A stretch of 64,000 nucleotides of DNA. It comes from an uncultured Bacteroidota bacterium. Its GTDB lineage: Bacteria; Bacteroidota; Bacteroidia; Flavobacteriales; Flavobacteriaceae. The notes below the pieces were generated by a model, which saw only the letters and a program-made list of their open reading frames with translations, was not told the DNA's origin and made no database searches. The translations under genes and the position numbers were made by a program. Positions 24,649 to 33,675 of this stretch are shown in pieces. Each line of letters begins with the position of its first letter. The stretch's first letter is position 1. The stretch covers positions 62,001-126,000 of the forward strand of contig CACDPE010000002.1 of the NCBI GenBank assembly GCA_902554655.1. The letters are read 5' to 3'.

Positions 24649-26382
24649 TCAGTTTATTATTTCACCATTTTTAGCATTACTTGCGCCAATATTAGGCGTT
24701 GAGTTAATATTTAATTTGTGACCAAAGAAATCGGTAGTAGGTATTGATTCAACATTTGAAAAAATGACAGATTCACTAGTAGGTATTGCAGGATGGGAAA
24801 ACCTACCAGAATATGGTATACCAGAATTTATAGCACCACTCTCTTTTAATAGTTGATATCCCTTTTCATTATTTAATTCTTCATTATAAAAATGAGGATT
24901 TTTATCAATAGAATCAGAATCTAGATTTATAAATCTACTGTCAATATTTCCGTAAAATAAATTATTTGTCATAGATATATTATCATCCCTTACATTTACT
25001 TGTTTCGTACCAATCGATGATCCATTAATAGAGTAAAAAATATTATTAAAAACCCTTGTGTTATTTGCTTTAAGATCAATTGCGGTAGCATAAGGGTTGT
25101 TTGTTCTATTTATTACAATTGTATTATTATATATATAACTATTATTTGAAGCATAGCCTTCATCACCTCCAATTTTATCATTTAACCAAATTGTATGATT
25201 ACTGTTTCGCCAATTAGGATTATCTCTCCATCCATCATTAACACTTATATTAAATCTATACACAGCAGTCTCATTTCCACCTAAAATTTCAACAAATCCA
25301 CCCTCACAATCTTCCATGTAGTTGTATTGAATAAAAGTATTTATATTTTTATGATCAACATGAATACCATGAGAGTCAAGTATTCCTCTAATCCCTACAG
25401 CTTTATTTCTTTGAATTATTGTATTAATACTATTCCAATTCCAAACTGCACTTCCTCTCCCAATCATTCTTGAGTTAGTTTTTGCCCCCGGTTTATTAAA
25501 AATATTATCTTCAATTAAAACATTTCTAGCACGTGAGGGTAAAATACAAGTACCGCCAATTTCTTTAAATTCATTATTCCTAAAAACAAAATCAGTATGT
25601 CTATTATCAAGTCCATTGTTTGCATTTGAGTGTTTTACATGAACACCAAATCTTTGTAAATCAGTAAAGAAATTATTTTCAAATAATACATTATTAATAT
25701 GTGCCTTTCCCCAGTCAGTGAAAAATCTAACTCCTGCAACTTCAAATTGATTGAATGCTTCTTGATTTGATGGATCAACCTGAGTAATAGCATAAATATT
25801 TTTAAAAGTCATATTTCTAAAAGTGAAATTATTCATAATGTCATCACTTGAATTGTGAATATAAATTCCAAAACTATCAGAATCTTTAACCCCACTTTTC
25901 TTGTTTGTTCTATTGTTCTGTATCTCTAAACCATCAAATACTATATTATCACTATTATTAACATATATTGCTTCTTGAAAATCACCACCACTTATGTTGC
26001 TGCCACTCCCAGTTATAATGGGTTTATTATTTGATGAACCAAATGATGTTATAACAATCGGTTTATCTTGTGACCCTGAACCAGTGATTTTAAAATGGCC
26101 AGTGAATGTATCACCTTTTTTAAAAAAGATGCTGTCACCTTCAGAAAATTCAATATTTGAAATTTTTGATAAAGATTTCCAGGGGTTACTTTGACTTCCA
26201 TTTGAATTATCATTTCCTGAGGAACTACTCAAATAAAATGTTGTTCTTTCTTCATCACTATTGTTATCATTGTTTGAATTGTTATTAGAATTATTGTTTG
26301 AATTGTCAATGGTATTATTAATTGAATCTGATTTACTACAACTAACAGTTAAAAAAACTAAAATTATTAATATTGATCTCAT
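24649..26382 (-). CDS. right-handed parallel beta-helix lipoprotein
   Basis: A 577-residue lipoprotein (VSC lipobox, Cys15) with an unusual Asn/Ser-rich spacer (about residues 20-45) that holds the domain away from the membrane. The rest is a right-handed parallel beta helix, with repeated turns of the type NNVLFENNFF and NDFVFRNNEF. The opening block (FYLSSSSGNDNSNGSQSNPW, about 48-67) is common to polysaccharide lyases and other glycan-active beta-helix proteins. I cannot pick out a catalytic set for a known lyase family. It follows the GH16 gene by 22 bases and is probably co-expressed with it, suggesting action on an algal polysaccharide. Confidence 0.75.
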   Translation of the reverse strand: MRSILIILVFLTVSCSKSDSINNTIDNSNNNSNNNSNNDNNSDEERTTFYLSSSSGNDNSNGSQSNPWKSLSKISNIEFSEGDSIFFKKGDTFTGHFKITGSGSQDKPIVITSFGSSNNKPIITGSGSNISGGDFQEAIYVNNSDNIVFDGLEIQNNRTNKKSGVKDSDSFGIYIHNSSDDIMNNFTFRNMTFKNIYAITQVDPSNQEAFNQFEVAGVRFFTDWGKAHINNVLFENNFFTDLQRFGVHVKHSNANNGLDNRHTDFVFRNNEFKEIGGTCILPSRARNVLIEDNIFNKPGAKTNSRMIGRGSAVWNWNSINTIIQRNKAVGIRGILDSHGIHVDHKNINTFIQYNYMEDCEGGFVEILGGNETAVYRFNISVNDGWRDNPNWRNSNHTIWLNDKIGGDEGYASNNSYIYNNTIVINRTNNPYATAIDLKANNTRVFNNIFYSINGSSIGTKQVNVRDDNISMTNNLFYGNIDSRFINLDSDSIDKNPHFYNEELNNEKGYQLLKESGAINSGIPYSGRFSHPAIPTSESVIFSNVESIPTTDFFGHKLNINSTPNIGASNAKNGEIIN

Positions 26383-26404
26383 GAATCTTTTATTTTAAGA
26401 CAAT

Positions 26405-27319
26405 TTAATTTTTTTCATAAACTCTTAAATAGTCAATAACAAGTGAATTAGGAAAAATAGTGTTTCCTTCATCAACAACCCTCATTAGGCCATTATTCAT
26501 AACAATACACATTGTCTTATTTGGCCAGTCTTCAATCGGTACATCACTCCCTTTATTTTTTGTATGAACTAATTCTCCATCAATATACCATTTCATTACA
26601 TTTTCAGTCCAATTAAAGCCAAAAACATGAAACTTGGATGAAGAATTGTATGTCGATTGAAAATTTTTAAGCGCATAACTATGATCCTTTTTATCGTTCC
26701 ATAAACCATATATAAAACGCATATACATTTCATCACTTCTGTTTGTATTAAAAAATTTTCCAAAATATTCCCAAATATCAATTTCAGGTGGCCATTTTCT
26801 ATTTTCAGAATCATCAATTAGCCATATGGCAGGCCATACTTTATCACCTTTAGGAAATTTAGCTTTAATTTCAAGATAGATGTTCTTATTGGTACCATTA
26901 AAATTTATTTTTTGTAGCGAGTTTACCCACCCCGTTGAATAATTAAATTGGCCTACAGGGTCAGTTCCTGTAATTGATTGTTTTCTGTTTTCTAAATAGA
27001 GTAAACCATTATTTACATAAACATTGTCATCCAAAAGATATCCATCATAATTATTATTGAGTAAATTTTCTCCTCCTGTATTTTTATTCCAAATCATTCT
27101 AACTGATGAGTTAGTACTGTGAGTAAGTCCTTTAGACCAATTGTTATTTTCAAAACTATCGAACTCATCGCTTGAAATTAAATTATAATCTGATGGTATA
27201 TATTCTGATTTTAAATTATTGTTTTCCTCATTAGGAGATATAACTTCTTCTTCACTTTCTCCACCACTACATGAAATAAAAATGAACATTAATACAGATT
27301 TTACGAACTTGTTAATCAT
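26405..27319 (-). CDS. GH16 family endo-beta-glucanase-like lipoprotein
   Basis: A 304-residue lipoprotein (FISC lipobox, Cys17) with a glycoside hydrolase family 16 domain (about residues 45-304). The catalytic motif EIDIWE places the nucleophile at Glu179, the assisting Asp at 181 and the acid/base at Glu184, in the ExDxxE form found in laminarinase-like and agarase/porphyranase-like members. The aromatic segment VWPAIWLIDD (about 161) and HVFGFNWTENVMKWYIDGEL (about 233) are also typical. A likely substrate is a beta-1,3-glucan or a marine galactan. The downstream beta-helix gene is 22 bases away. Confidence 0.88.
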   Translation of the reverse strand: MINKFVKSVLMFIFISCSGGESEEEVISPNEENNNLKSEYIPSDYNLISSDEFDSFENNNWSKGLTHSTNSSVRMIWNKNTGGENLLNNNYDGYLLDDNVYVNNGLLYLENRKQSITGTDPVGQFNYSTGWVNSLQKINFNGTNKNIYLEIKAKFPKGDKVWPAIWLIDDSENRKWPPEIDIWEYFGKFFNTNRSDEMYMRFIYGLWNDKKDHSYALKNFQSTYNSSSKFHVFGFNWTENVMKWYIDGELVHTKNKGSDVPIEDWPNKTMCIVMNNGLMRVVDEGNTIFPNSLVIDYLRVYEKN

Positions 27320-27357
27320 TATATAAAGTTATTAATGAGTATAATTATAATACATAC

Positions 27358-27365
27358 CAAAATTA
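27358..27365 (-). promoter_or_regulatory. candidate promoter -7 element of the GH16 operon
   Basis: Minus-strand TAATTTTG, a perfect TAnnTTTG, 38 bases before the GH16 ATG. No clear -33 TTTG is seen at the usual distance. Confidence 0.3.
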
Positions 27366-27420
27366 TCTTGTCTCTTTAATTTATTAACTTAACGCAATTA
27401 AAGTTAACTTATTTTATTAC

Positions 27421-28227
27421 ATGAAATTTTTAAGATTATTCAGAAAGCAATCTATAAAAAACAAAGATTATTTTAAATATGCTGTTGGAGAAGTTTTTTT
27501 AGTTGTAATAGGTATTTTAATAGCTCTTTCTGTAAATAATGCAAATGAAGAAAGAAAGCTTAGAAAAGAAGAAAAAAAGGTTCTATTGTCTCTTCACAGC
27601 GAAATTTCTAATAACCTTAAAAGTCTAAAAATTTCACTTTCAGAAAAGAAAAAAATTATTGATGTTAATAAAGAAATTTTAAAATATACTGGGCCTAATT
27701 CTGAATGGAAATCTGAATCAAGATTAGATAGTTTAATGTACTTTTTTTCTGTATCAGGATGGATTTATGTCGCAGATAATGGCGTTTTAAATGAAATAAT
27801 TAATTCTGGAAAACTTTCATTAGTAAATAATTTTAAAATAAAAAACTTAATATCCTCTCTTCCTCAGCAAATTTCACAAATAATTGAGGAAGATAGATTA
27901 TACAGAGATGATTTACATCAATATTTCTTGCCATATGTTAGCAAAAATTATAAACTAAGAAATATTACAAAATATAGACAGCTGTATAAGTATAATGAGT
28001 CTGACCTAGGGAATTCTAAATATGAGTTTGACAATCTTAAATTAATAAATGATTTAGAATTTGAAAATATTTTAACTATTCAAGCTATCTGGATTAAATT
28101 TTCAATTGAAATGTGTGAAAATTTACTTATTAAATTTTCTCAGCTACAAGAATTAATTGAGCTTGAGTATAATGACGTTGACTATGACAGACTAAATCAA
28201 GATTTAGAGGAAGGGTTTTGGGGTTAG
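27421..28227 (+). CDS. DUF6090 family protein
   Basis: A 268-residue protein with one N-terminal transmembrane helix (residues about 23-40: YAVGEVFLVVIGILIALSVN) followed by the family signature NNANEERKLRKEEKKVL and a helical domain in the periplasm or cytoplasm. This is the DUF6090 family of Flavobacteriaceae; its function is not known. It lies tail-to-tail with a close paralogue on the opposite strand, with only 4 bases between the stop codons. The N-terminal coding sequence is nearly identical between the two copies. Confidence 0.82.
   Translation: MKFLRLFRKQSIKNKDYFKYAVGEVFLVVIGILIALSVNNANEERKLRKEEKKVLLSLHSEISNNLKSLKISLSEKKKIIDVNKEILKYTGPNSEWKSESRLDSLMYFFSVSGWIYVADNGVLNEIINSGKLSLVNNFKIKNLISSLPQQISQIIEEDRLYRDDLHQYFLPYVSKNYKLRNITKYRQLYKYNESDLGNSKYEFDNLKLINDLEFENILTIQAIWIKFSIEMCENLLIKFSQLQELIELEYNDVDYDRLNQDLEEGFWG
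27520..27578 (+). repeat. inverted repeat, left copy (inside DUF6090 gene)
   Basis: This 59-base stretch matches the reverse complement of 28881-28939 at 55 of 59 positions by manual alignment. It encodes the conserved segment around LSVNNANEERK. The match reflects a recent inverted duplication or a gene conversion of the DUF6090 gene. Confidence 0.75.
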
Positions 28228-28231
28228 AAAA

Positions 28232-29038
28232 TTAATTCCAAACACCTCTGTCAATATTTAAAAGTAATTCTTTATAATCAACATCAGTATATTTTGATTC
28301 TATTAATTTTTGCATTTCCAAATATTTGATCTTTAGTTTTTCAAGCATTTCAATATTAAATTTCAAATAACTAGACTGCATTGAAATTAAATTCTCAAAT
28401 TCTTTATTCCGAAGTATAGAATTATAATCATATTTAAAACTTGAAAAGCCTAAACTAAGTTTTGAGTACTCAGTAAAATCAATATAATTAGTAGAATTTC
28501 TTACAGGTGCAATTTTATTAAAAAATGGATTCCAATATTGCCAAACACCAGTTCGAAGTGCTTGATCTTGCTCAAATATTTGGGAAAATGTTTTTGGTAA
28601 AGATGATATTAATACTTTTAAATTAGTGTCTGTTATTATAGATAATTTACCAGAATATATAATTTCATTCAAAACCCCCTCCTGAGGAACATGTCTCCAT
28701 CCTGAAAAATTTGAGTAAACAAGTAAACTATCAAAATTTTTTTCAGATTCCCATTTTCCATTTGGACCAGTATATTTTAAAAACTCGTTACCTACATCAA
28801 TAATTTCTCTTTTTTTTTCAACAACGAAATTGAGGTTTAATAAACTAGACGAAAGTTCATTATGAAATGAAAGCAATAATTTTTTTTCTTCTTTTCTAAA
28901 TTTTCTTTCTTCATTTGCATTGTTTACAGATAGAGCTATTAAAATACCACTTATTATTAATACAATTTCAATTAAAGCATACTTGTAGTAGTCCTTATTT
29001 ATTTTTCCAAAATTTCTAATTATTTTGAGAATTCTCAT
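28232..29038 (-). CDS. DUF6090 family protein, paralogue of the convergent gene
   Basis: Also 268 residues, the same length as its neighbour. It has the same plan: N-terminal helix (residues about 20-40) and the signature SVNNANEERKFRKEEKKLLL. Both copies end in a similar TDVDYKELL / NDVDYDRLN segment and share the phrase YTGPNGKW / YTGPNSEW and the block SGKLSIITD / SGKLSLVNN. The two genes look like a tail-to-tail duplication with later divergence. The function is unknown. Confidence 0.82.
   Translation of the reverse strand: MRILKIIRNFGKINKDYYKYALIEIVLIISGILIALSVNNANEERKFRKEEKKLLLSFHNELSSSLLNLNFVVEKKREIIDVGNEFLKYTGPNGKWESEKNFDSLLVYSNFSGWRHVPQEGVLNEIIYSGKLSIITDTNLKVLISSLPKTFSQIFEQDQALRTGVWQYWNPFFNKIAPVRNSTNYIDFTEYSKLSLGFSSFKYDYNSILRNKEFENLISMQSSYLKFNIEMLEKLKIKYLEMQKLIESKYTDVDYKELLLNIDRGVWN
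28881..28939 (-). repeat. inverted repeat, right copy (inside DUF6090 paralogue)
   Basis: Partner of the 59-base repeat at 27520-27578, in reverse orientation about 1.3 kb away (4 mismatches by eye). Confidence 0.75.
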
Positions 29039-29148
29039 TCTTTATTAATTATATCTAATTTACAAATTAAGTGTTAGTGGCAACAACATGTTAAAATATG
29101 TGTTAATAAATCATTCATATTTCATAAATTAGAGAGAATTAAGGAAAA

Positions 29149-30840
29149 ATGAAAACAGAATACGATGCAATAGTTATTGGGACAGGTGTTAGTGGAGGTT
29201 GGGCTGCCAAAGAACTATGTCAAAAAGGTTTAAAAACCCTTGTCCTTGAAAGGGGAAGAATGCTAAGTCATCCACAAGATTATACTACTGCTAATATGGA
29301 TCATTGGGATTTCCCATCTGGTGATCGAATTTCTAATGAGATTAAGAAAAATCAACCTAAACAAAGTAGAACTGGATATGTAAATACGGAATCAACAAAA
29401 CATCTGTTTGTTGATGATTTAAAGCACCCTTACAATGAGGATAAGCCATTTAACTGGATAAGAGGATATCATGTTGGTGGAAGATCTTTAACCTGGGGAA
29501 GGCAAAGCCATCGACTTACAAAGTTTGATTTTGAAGGAAATGCAAAAGAAGGTATTGCAGTAGATTGGCCAATAAGATATAAAGATTTAGCACCGTGGTA
29601 TGATTATGTTGAAGATTATATTGGAGTTAGCGGTGAAAATTTAGGACTTCCTCAATATCCAAGTGGTAAACTTTTAAAACCTATGGAGATGAACTGTGTT
29701 GAAAAAGTTTTAAAAGAATCACTTGCTAATAAATATGATGACAGAGTTTTAACATTAGGTAGAGTAGCTCACATAACTGAAGGAACAAAACCAGGAAGAG
29801 GAAGAGTTAGTTGTCAATATAGAAATCGCTGTAGAAGAGGGTGTCCTTATGGAGCATATTTTAGTAGCAATTCATCAACACTACCTGCTGCTGAAGATTC
29901 AGGAAATATGACGTTAAGACCAAACTCGGTTGTTCATGAGATATCATACGATGAGAATATGGGGAAAGCAACTGGTGTAAAAATTATTGATGCTGAAACT
30001 ATGATGACATATGAGTTTAAAGCAAAAATTATTTTTGTTTGTGCTTCTGCTATTGGTTCAACATCAATTTTAATGCAATCAAAATCAAACAGATTTCCTA
30101 ATGGCATGGGGAATGATTCTGGTGAGTTGGGACATAATTTAATGGATCATCATTTTCAAGTTGGAGCAAGTGGTAAGTTTGAAGGACTTGAAGACAAATA
30201 TTATTATGGCAATAGACCTACTGGTGTATATATTCCAAAATTTAGAAATATTGGCGGTAAAACAAATAGAAAAGATTTCTTGAGAGGTTATGGTTATCAA
30301 GGTGGAGCAAGCAGAGGAGATTGGACAAAACAAGTAGCTGAATTAGCTTACGGCAAAGAATTGAAAGAAGCTATTTTATCTCCTGGAAATTGGAGAATGG
30401 GTCTTACTGGATTTGGAGAAATTCTCCCATATCATGATAATAAAATGTATTTGAACTATGATAAGAAAGATAAATGGGGTCTACCAACTGTTACTTTTGA
30501 TGCGTCTTTAAAGGAAAATGAATTAAATATGAGAAAAGATATGCAGCAACAAGCAATTGAAATGCTAGAAAGTGCTGGATTTAAAAACGTTATTGGCACT
30601 GGTAAAAAATATAATTTTGGAAATGGCATACACGAAATGGGTACTGCAAGAATGGGACGTGACCCAAAAACTTCAGTTTTAAATAAGTTCAATCAAATTC
30701 ATTCAGTCAAAAATGTTTTTGTCACTGATGGCGCTGCAATGACTTCAGCGGGTAATGTTAATCCTTCTTTAACTTACATGGCGCTTACTGCTAGAGCTGT
30801 AGATCATGCCGTTAAAGAGTTAAATAAAAGAAACTTATAA
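29149..30840 (+). CDS. GMC-type FAD-dependent oxidoreductase
   Basis: A 563-residue flavoprotein of the glucose-methanol-choline family, related to the large subunits of gluconate 2-dehydrogenase and fructose dehydrogenase. The FAD-binding loop is VIGTGVSGGWAAKEL (residues 10-24). The region RGYHVGGRSLTWGRQSHRLT (about 104-123) is typical. A Cys cluster (CQYRNRCRRGCPYGA, about 222) is a family mark. The catalytic His region is GNGIHEMGTARMG (about 490), with a final NVNPSLTYMALTAR. The next gene begins on the following base and encodes the small subunit. Substrate is probably a sugar or alcohol. Confidence 0.9.
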   Translation: MKTEYDAIVIGTGVSGGWAAKELCQKGLKTLVLERGRMLSHPQDYTTANMDHWDFPSGDRISNEIKKNQPKQSRTGYVNTESTKHLFVDDLKHPYNEDKPFNWIRGYHVGGRSLTWGRQSHRLTKFDFEGNAKEGIAVDWPIRYKDLAPWYDYVEDYIGVSGENLGLPQYPSGKLLKPMEMNCVEKVLKESLANKYDDRVLTLGRVAHITEGTKPGRGRVSCQYRNRCRRGCPYGAYFSSNSSTLPAAEDSGNMTLRPNSVVHEISYDENMGKATGVKIIDAETMMTYEFKAKIIFVCASAIGSTSILMQSKSNRFPNGMGNDSGELGHNLMDHHFQVGASGKFEGLEDKYYYGNRPTGVYIPKFRNIGGKTNRKDFLRGYGYQGGASRGDWTKQVAELAYGKELKEAILSPGNWRMGLTGFGEILPYHDNKMYLNYDKKDKWGLPTVTFDASLKENELNMRKDMQQQAIEMLESAGFKNVIGTGKKYNFGNGIHEMGTARMGRDPKTSVLNKFNQIHSVKNVFVTDGAAMTSAGNVNPSLTYMALTARAVDHAVKELNKRNL

Positions 30841-31473
30841 ATGAAAAGAAGACAATTAATAAAAAATTTAGGTTTAGGTTTTGGTGCAATTACCATTACA
30901 CCAGCTGTATCAAGTTTACTTCACAGTTGTAGTGATGGAACTAGCTGGAACCCAGTTTTTTTTAGTAAGAGTCAGATTACCTTATTAACAAATTTAACTG
31001 AGCTTATTTTACCTTCTGATGATAAAGTCCCAGGTGCTAAAGAACTAAATTTAATAAAATTTATTGATTTATATATTGTTAATATGTTTGAAGACAAACA
31101 ACAAAAACTATTTAAGATCTCTCTTGATTGTTTTGTTGAAAATTGTTTATCTATTTCTAAATTAAATCAAATTAGTAATGATGACTTGGAATCAAGACTA
31201 AAATATTTTTTTAAAGATAATGTCAATTCACATAAAGTCTGGAACTCAGAATACAATAAGTTTACTAGACAATTTGAAGGTGTTGAATCTAATCCGCCAG
31301 TTGAAGCATTTTCTTACAGATTTCTAAATACAATTAGACAACTTACCATAACATCCTTTAAGTGGTCTGAAGTAATTGGTGAAAATGTCTTAGCTTATAA
31401 TCCAATTCCTGGAAGACAAGTTGGTTGTATGGACTTAGATGAAGCTACTGGAGGACGGGCTTGGTCACCATAG
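30841..31473 (+). CDS. gluconate 2-dehydrogenase subunit 3 family protein
   Basis: A 210-residue partner of the GMC oxidoreductase, starting on the base after its stop. The N-terminus has a twin-arginine signal (KRRQLIKNLGLGFGA), so the folded complex, probably already carrying FAD, is likely exported by Tat to the periplasm; the large subunit has no signal and would ride along. The remaining helical domain matches the gluconate 2-dehydrogenase subunit 3 family (LTNLTELILPSDDKVPGAKE, about residue 45). No cytochrome c subunit follows, so the electron acceptor is not evident. Confidence 0.85.
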   Translation: MKRRQLIKNLGLGFGAITITPAVSSLLHSCSDGTSWNPVFFSKSQITLLTNLTELILPSDDKVPGAKELNLIKFIDLYIVNMFEDKQQKLFKISLDCFVENCLSISKLNQISNDDLESRLKYFFKDNVNSHKVWNSEYNKFTRQFEGVESNPPVEAFSYRFLNTIRQLTITSFKWSEVIGENVLAYNPIPGRQVGCMDLDEATGGRAWSP

Positions 31474-31511
31474 TATGATTAATTAGGCATATTTGTTGTA
31501 ATCTAAACATT

Positions 31512-31604
31512 GTGAATCTTACATTTTTCGGAGTTGTATCTTTTTTTGTATCCATATTAGTCTTAATTATAATGTATTACTTCATTAAAGAAATTAGCAA
31601 ATAA
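31512..31604 (+). CDS. possible 30-residue membrane peptide
   Basis: A GTG-started frame after the small subunit gene that encodes a single hydrophobic helix followed by a short charged end (YYFIKEISK). Its codon use resembles that of neighbours, and such single-helix peptides are common in this window. Evidence is weak; it could be chance. Confidence 0.3.
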   Translation: MNLTFFGVVSFFVSILVLIIMYYFIKEISK

Positions 31605-31638
31605 TTCACACTTTTTTCTTTTTAGTTATATTTAGATA

Positions 31639-32571
31639 ATGAAGAATTTATTATCAATATTATTATTTATACCCTATATAATTTTTTCTCAAGAATGTAT
31701 GCCGTGTGAGATTATTGCTAATCCTAATATGGAAATTACAAAAGTAAATTCTAAATGGCCAGATGTCAAAAATAAGAGCATTGTTAAAATAAATTCCTTA
31801 ACTAAAATCATTTATCAAGACCAAGACGATTACTGGGAAAGATATAATATGCGATCATGGTGGATGAGAGATGGTCATGATCCATGGACTGAAGATCCAG
31901 TGTGGGGGGATGGCTATAAAAAACCTGATCTTAATTTTAATTCATGTGTAAATGATAATTATAGATGGAAATGTGGATATTCTTATGTATTAAGACTTCC
32001 TGATAATTTTAAAAAGAATAAAAGATATCCTTTAGTTATTTTTTTGCATGGAGGAGTGAATTCAGATACTCGTCGATTAAATGGAAGAATTCGAACTGTT
32101 AATAGTTTTTATATTCCTAAAAATGATCAATACATAATTGCATCACCTATTAAATTAGGAATAGATTGGAGTGCAAAAAAAATTCAAGATATGATAGCAG
32201 AAATATATTCACAATTAAAAATTGATAAAAAAAGAGTTTATCTAACTGGTCTTAGTATGGGTGGTCGAGGAACTTTTATAGTAGCCTCTGAATTATCAAA
32301 TACTTTTGCAGCAATTATGCCTCTTAGCCCTCATCATACACCTTATTCCTATATATCTCTTGCAGAAAAAGTATCACATTTACCAACTTTTCTTCATCAT
32401 AGTACAAATGATAAAACCTCAAAGTTTTCAGTTGCAGAAGACATGTTTAGCAAGTTGAGTAAAATTAATGATAATGTAGTTTTTGATATCGGAAATTTTG
32501 GTCATTCAGGTTGGAACAAAATTTACTCAAATCCAAAACATATTGAATGGCTTCTTTCTTGGAGAAAATAA
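31639..32571 (+). CDS. secreted alpha/beta-hydrolase (esterase/peptidase-like)
   Basis: A 310-residue secreted enzyme with a signal peptide (cleavage after IIFSQ). The alpha/beta-hydrolase core shows the oxyanion segment PLVIFLHGGV (about residues 131-140), the nucleophile elbow GLSMGG with Ser206, and a late His in FGHSGWNKIY (about 287). The sequence resembles the esterase D/predicted peptidase group that includes carbohydrate esterases. The insertion before the core (about residues 60-115) is rich in Trp and Asp. A role in removing ester groups from polysaccharides is plausible given the GH genes nearby, but is not shown. Confidence 0.78.
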   Translation: MKNLLSILLFIPYIIFSQECMPCEIIANPNMEITKVNSKWPDVKNKSIVKINSLTKIIYQDQDDYWERYNMRSWWMRDGHDPWTEDPVWGDGYKKPDLNFNSCVNDNYRWKCGYSYVLRLPDNFKKNKRYPLVIFLHGGVNSDTRRLNGRIRTVNSFYIPKNDQYIIASPIKLGIDWSAKKIQDMIAEIYSQLKIDKKRVYLTGLSMGGRGTFIVASELSNTFAAIMPLSPHHTPYSYISLAEKVSHLPTFLHHSTNDKTSKFSVAEDMFSKLSKINDNVVFDIGNFGHSGWNKIYSNPKHIEWLLSWRK

Positions 32572-32584
32572 ACTTTATAATTTT

Positions 32585-32761
32585 ATGAAAGTATTAAAAT
32601 GGATTATTTTTTCAGTTTTTGTCATAATTACAATTTTGAGTTTTATAATTGTTTTTATGATGTATTATAATCTTTCTTTCATTGATTATCCTTACTTGTT
32701 TTCTGGCTTATTGTTTTTTTTCTTATCCATTATAATTTTTAGATCAAAAAAGTTTAATTGA
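32585..32761 (+). CDS. small two-helix membrane protein
   Basis: A 58-residue protein with two long hydrophobic segments (about residues 5-27 and 34-52) and a basic end (FRSKKFN). I take the ATG at 32585 as start, 13 bases after the hydrolase; a longer in-frame version reaches back into the hydrolase gene and is unlikely. It overlaps the convergent esterase gene by 8 bases. Not recognised. Confidence 0.55.
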   Translation: MKVLKWIIFSVFVIITILSFIIVFMMYYNLSFIDYPYLFSGLLFFFLSIIIFRSKKFN

Positions 32762-33665
32762 TCGTGCCATCAATATTAAATTGAGATACAAAATCCCAAA
32801 TTAACTCACTTGTATTTTTTCCATTAAAATCTAATTTGTCACTCCAGTAGTGCCCTCCATTATTAATTTTAATATGTTGAACATAGGCATTTCCTGAGTC
32901 GTCATAATAGATCTGTTGTTCAATTGATCCATTTTGATTAGTTATTATGTCTTCGTTGAAACAGGAATTAAAATTTTTCCACCAACTAACAACATCAGCA
33001 ATTGAAGTGCTCCCATATGAGTCTCCATTATAAAGTACAACCTCATCATTTGTACCATGAATATTTATCATTGCAGTTGGAACTTGTGCATTACAATTTT
33101 GATAACTATCATCTATCATTGTTCCTGCGACAGATCCAATTGCAGCAAATTTTTTAGAGTTACATGCTAAATAATAAGAAAGAAATCCACCATTGGAGTA
33201 ACCGGCAGCGTAAACTCTTTTTTCATTAATAGAATATGTTGATGATATATTTTCAATCATTTTTTCGACAAATCCAATATCATCCACAGAGCTTTTATTG
33301 TCACTAGATGGCGCAGAAGAATTCCAATGAGGAAACCCGCCTAAGAGAGTTCCTTGAGGATAAACAATAATAAAATTTTCATTTTCAGCCAAGCTTCTCA
33401 TGTCAGCTGTTTCAACAAAATCAGATGCTGTCCCACCAAAACCATGAAAATTAATCATTAGGGGATATTCAATATCAGAATTATAATTTGTTGGTACATA
33501 CATTATAAACTGTCTTGATAAACCATCATGACTTACAACACTGTTGAAAAGTCCAGTTTGAACTGATAGAGTGTCAGTTGTAATTCCCTCATTTTTTTCA
33601 CAAGCGGAATAGATAAATACTATAAATATAAATGTGATTATTTTTTTGGAAATTTTCTTTAACAT
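32754..33665 (-). CDS. PHB depolymerase/feruloyl esterase-like lipoprotein
   Basis: A 303-residue lipoprotein (SAC lipobox, Cys22) with the LpqC-type esterase fold: oxyanion segment YPLMINFHGFGG (about residues 67-78), nucleophile elbow GYSNGG with Ser157, and the lid phrase GTLLGGFPHWNS. This family includes polyhydroxybutyrate depolymerase-like and feruloyl/acetyl-xylan esterases, so the natural substrate may be an ester-decorated polysaccharide. A TTG three bases upstream precedes the ATG at 33665; I use the ATG. It converges with the small membrane protein gene. Confidence 0.82.
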   Translation of the reverse strand: MLKKISKKIITFIFIVFIYSACEKNEGITTDTLSVQTGLFNSVVSHDGLSRQFIMYVPTNYNSDIEYPLMINFHGFGGTASDFVETADMRSLAENENFIIVYPQGTLLGGFPHWNSSAPSSDNKSSVDDIGFVEKMIENISSTYSINEKRVYAAGYSNGGFLSYYLACNSKKFAAIGSVAGTMIDDSYQNCNAQVPTAMINIHGTNDEVVLYNGDSYGSTSIADVVSWWKNFNSCFNEDIITNQNGSIEQQIYYDDSGNAYVQHIKINNGGHYWSDKLDFNGKNTSELIWDFVSQFNIDGTIN

Positions 33666-33675
33666 CAATATAAAT

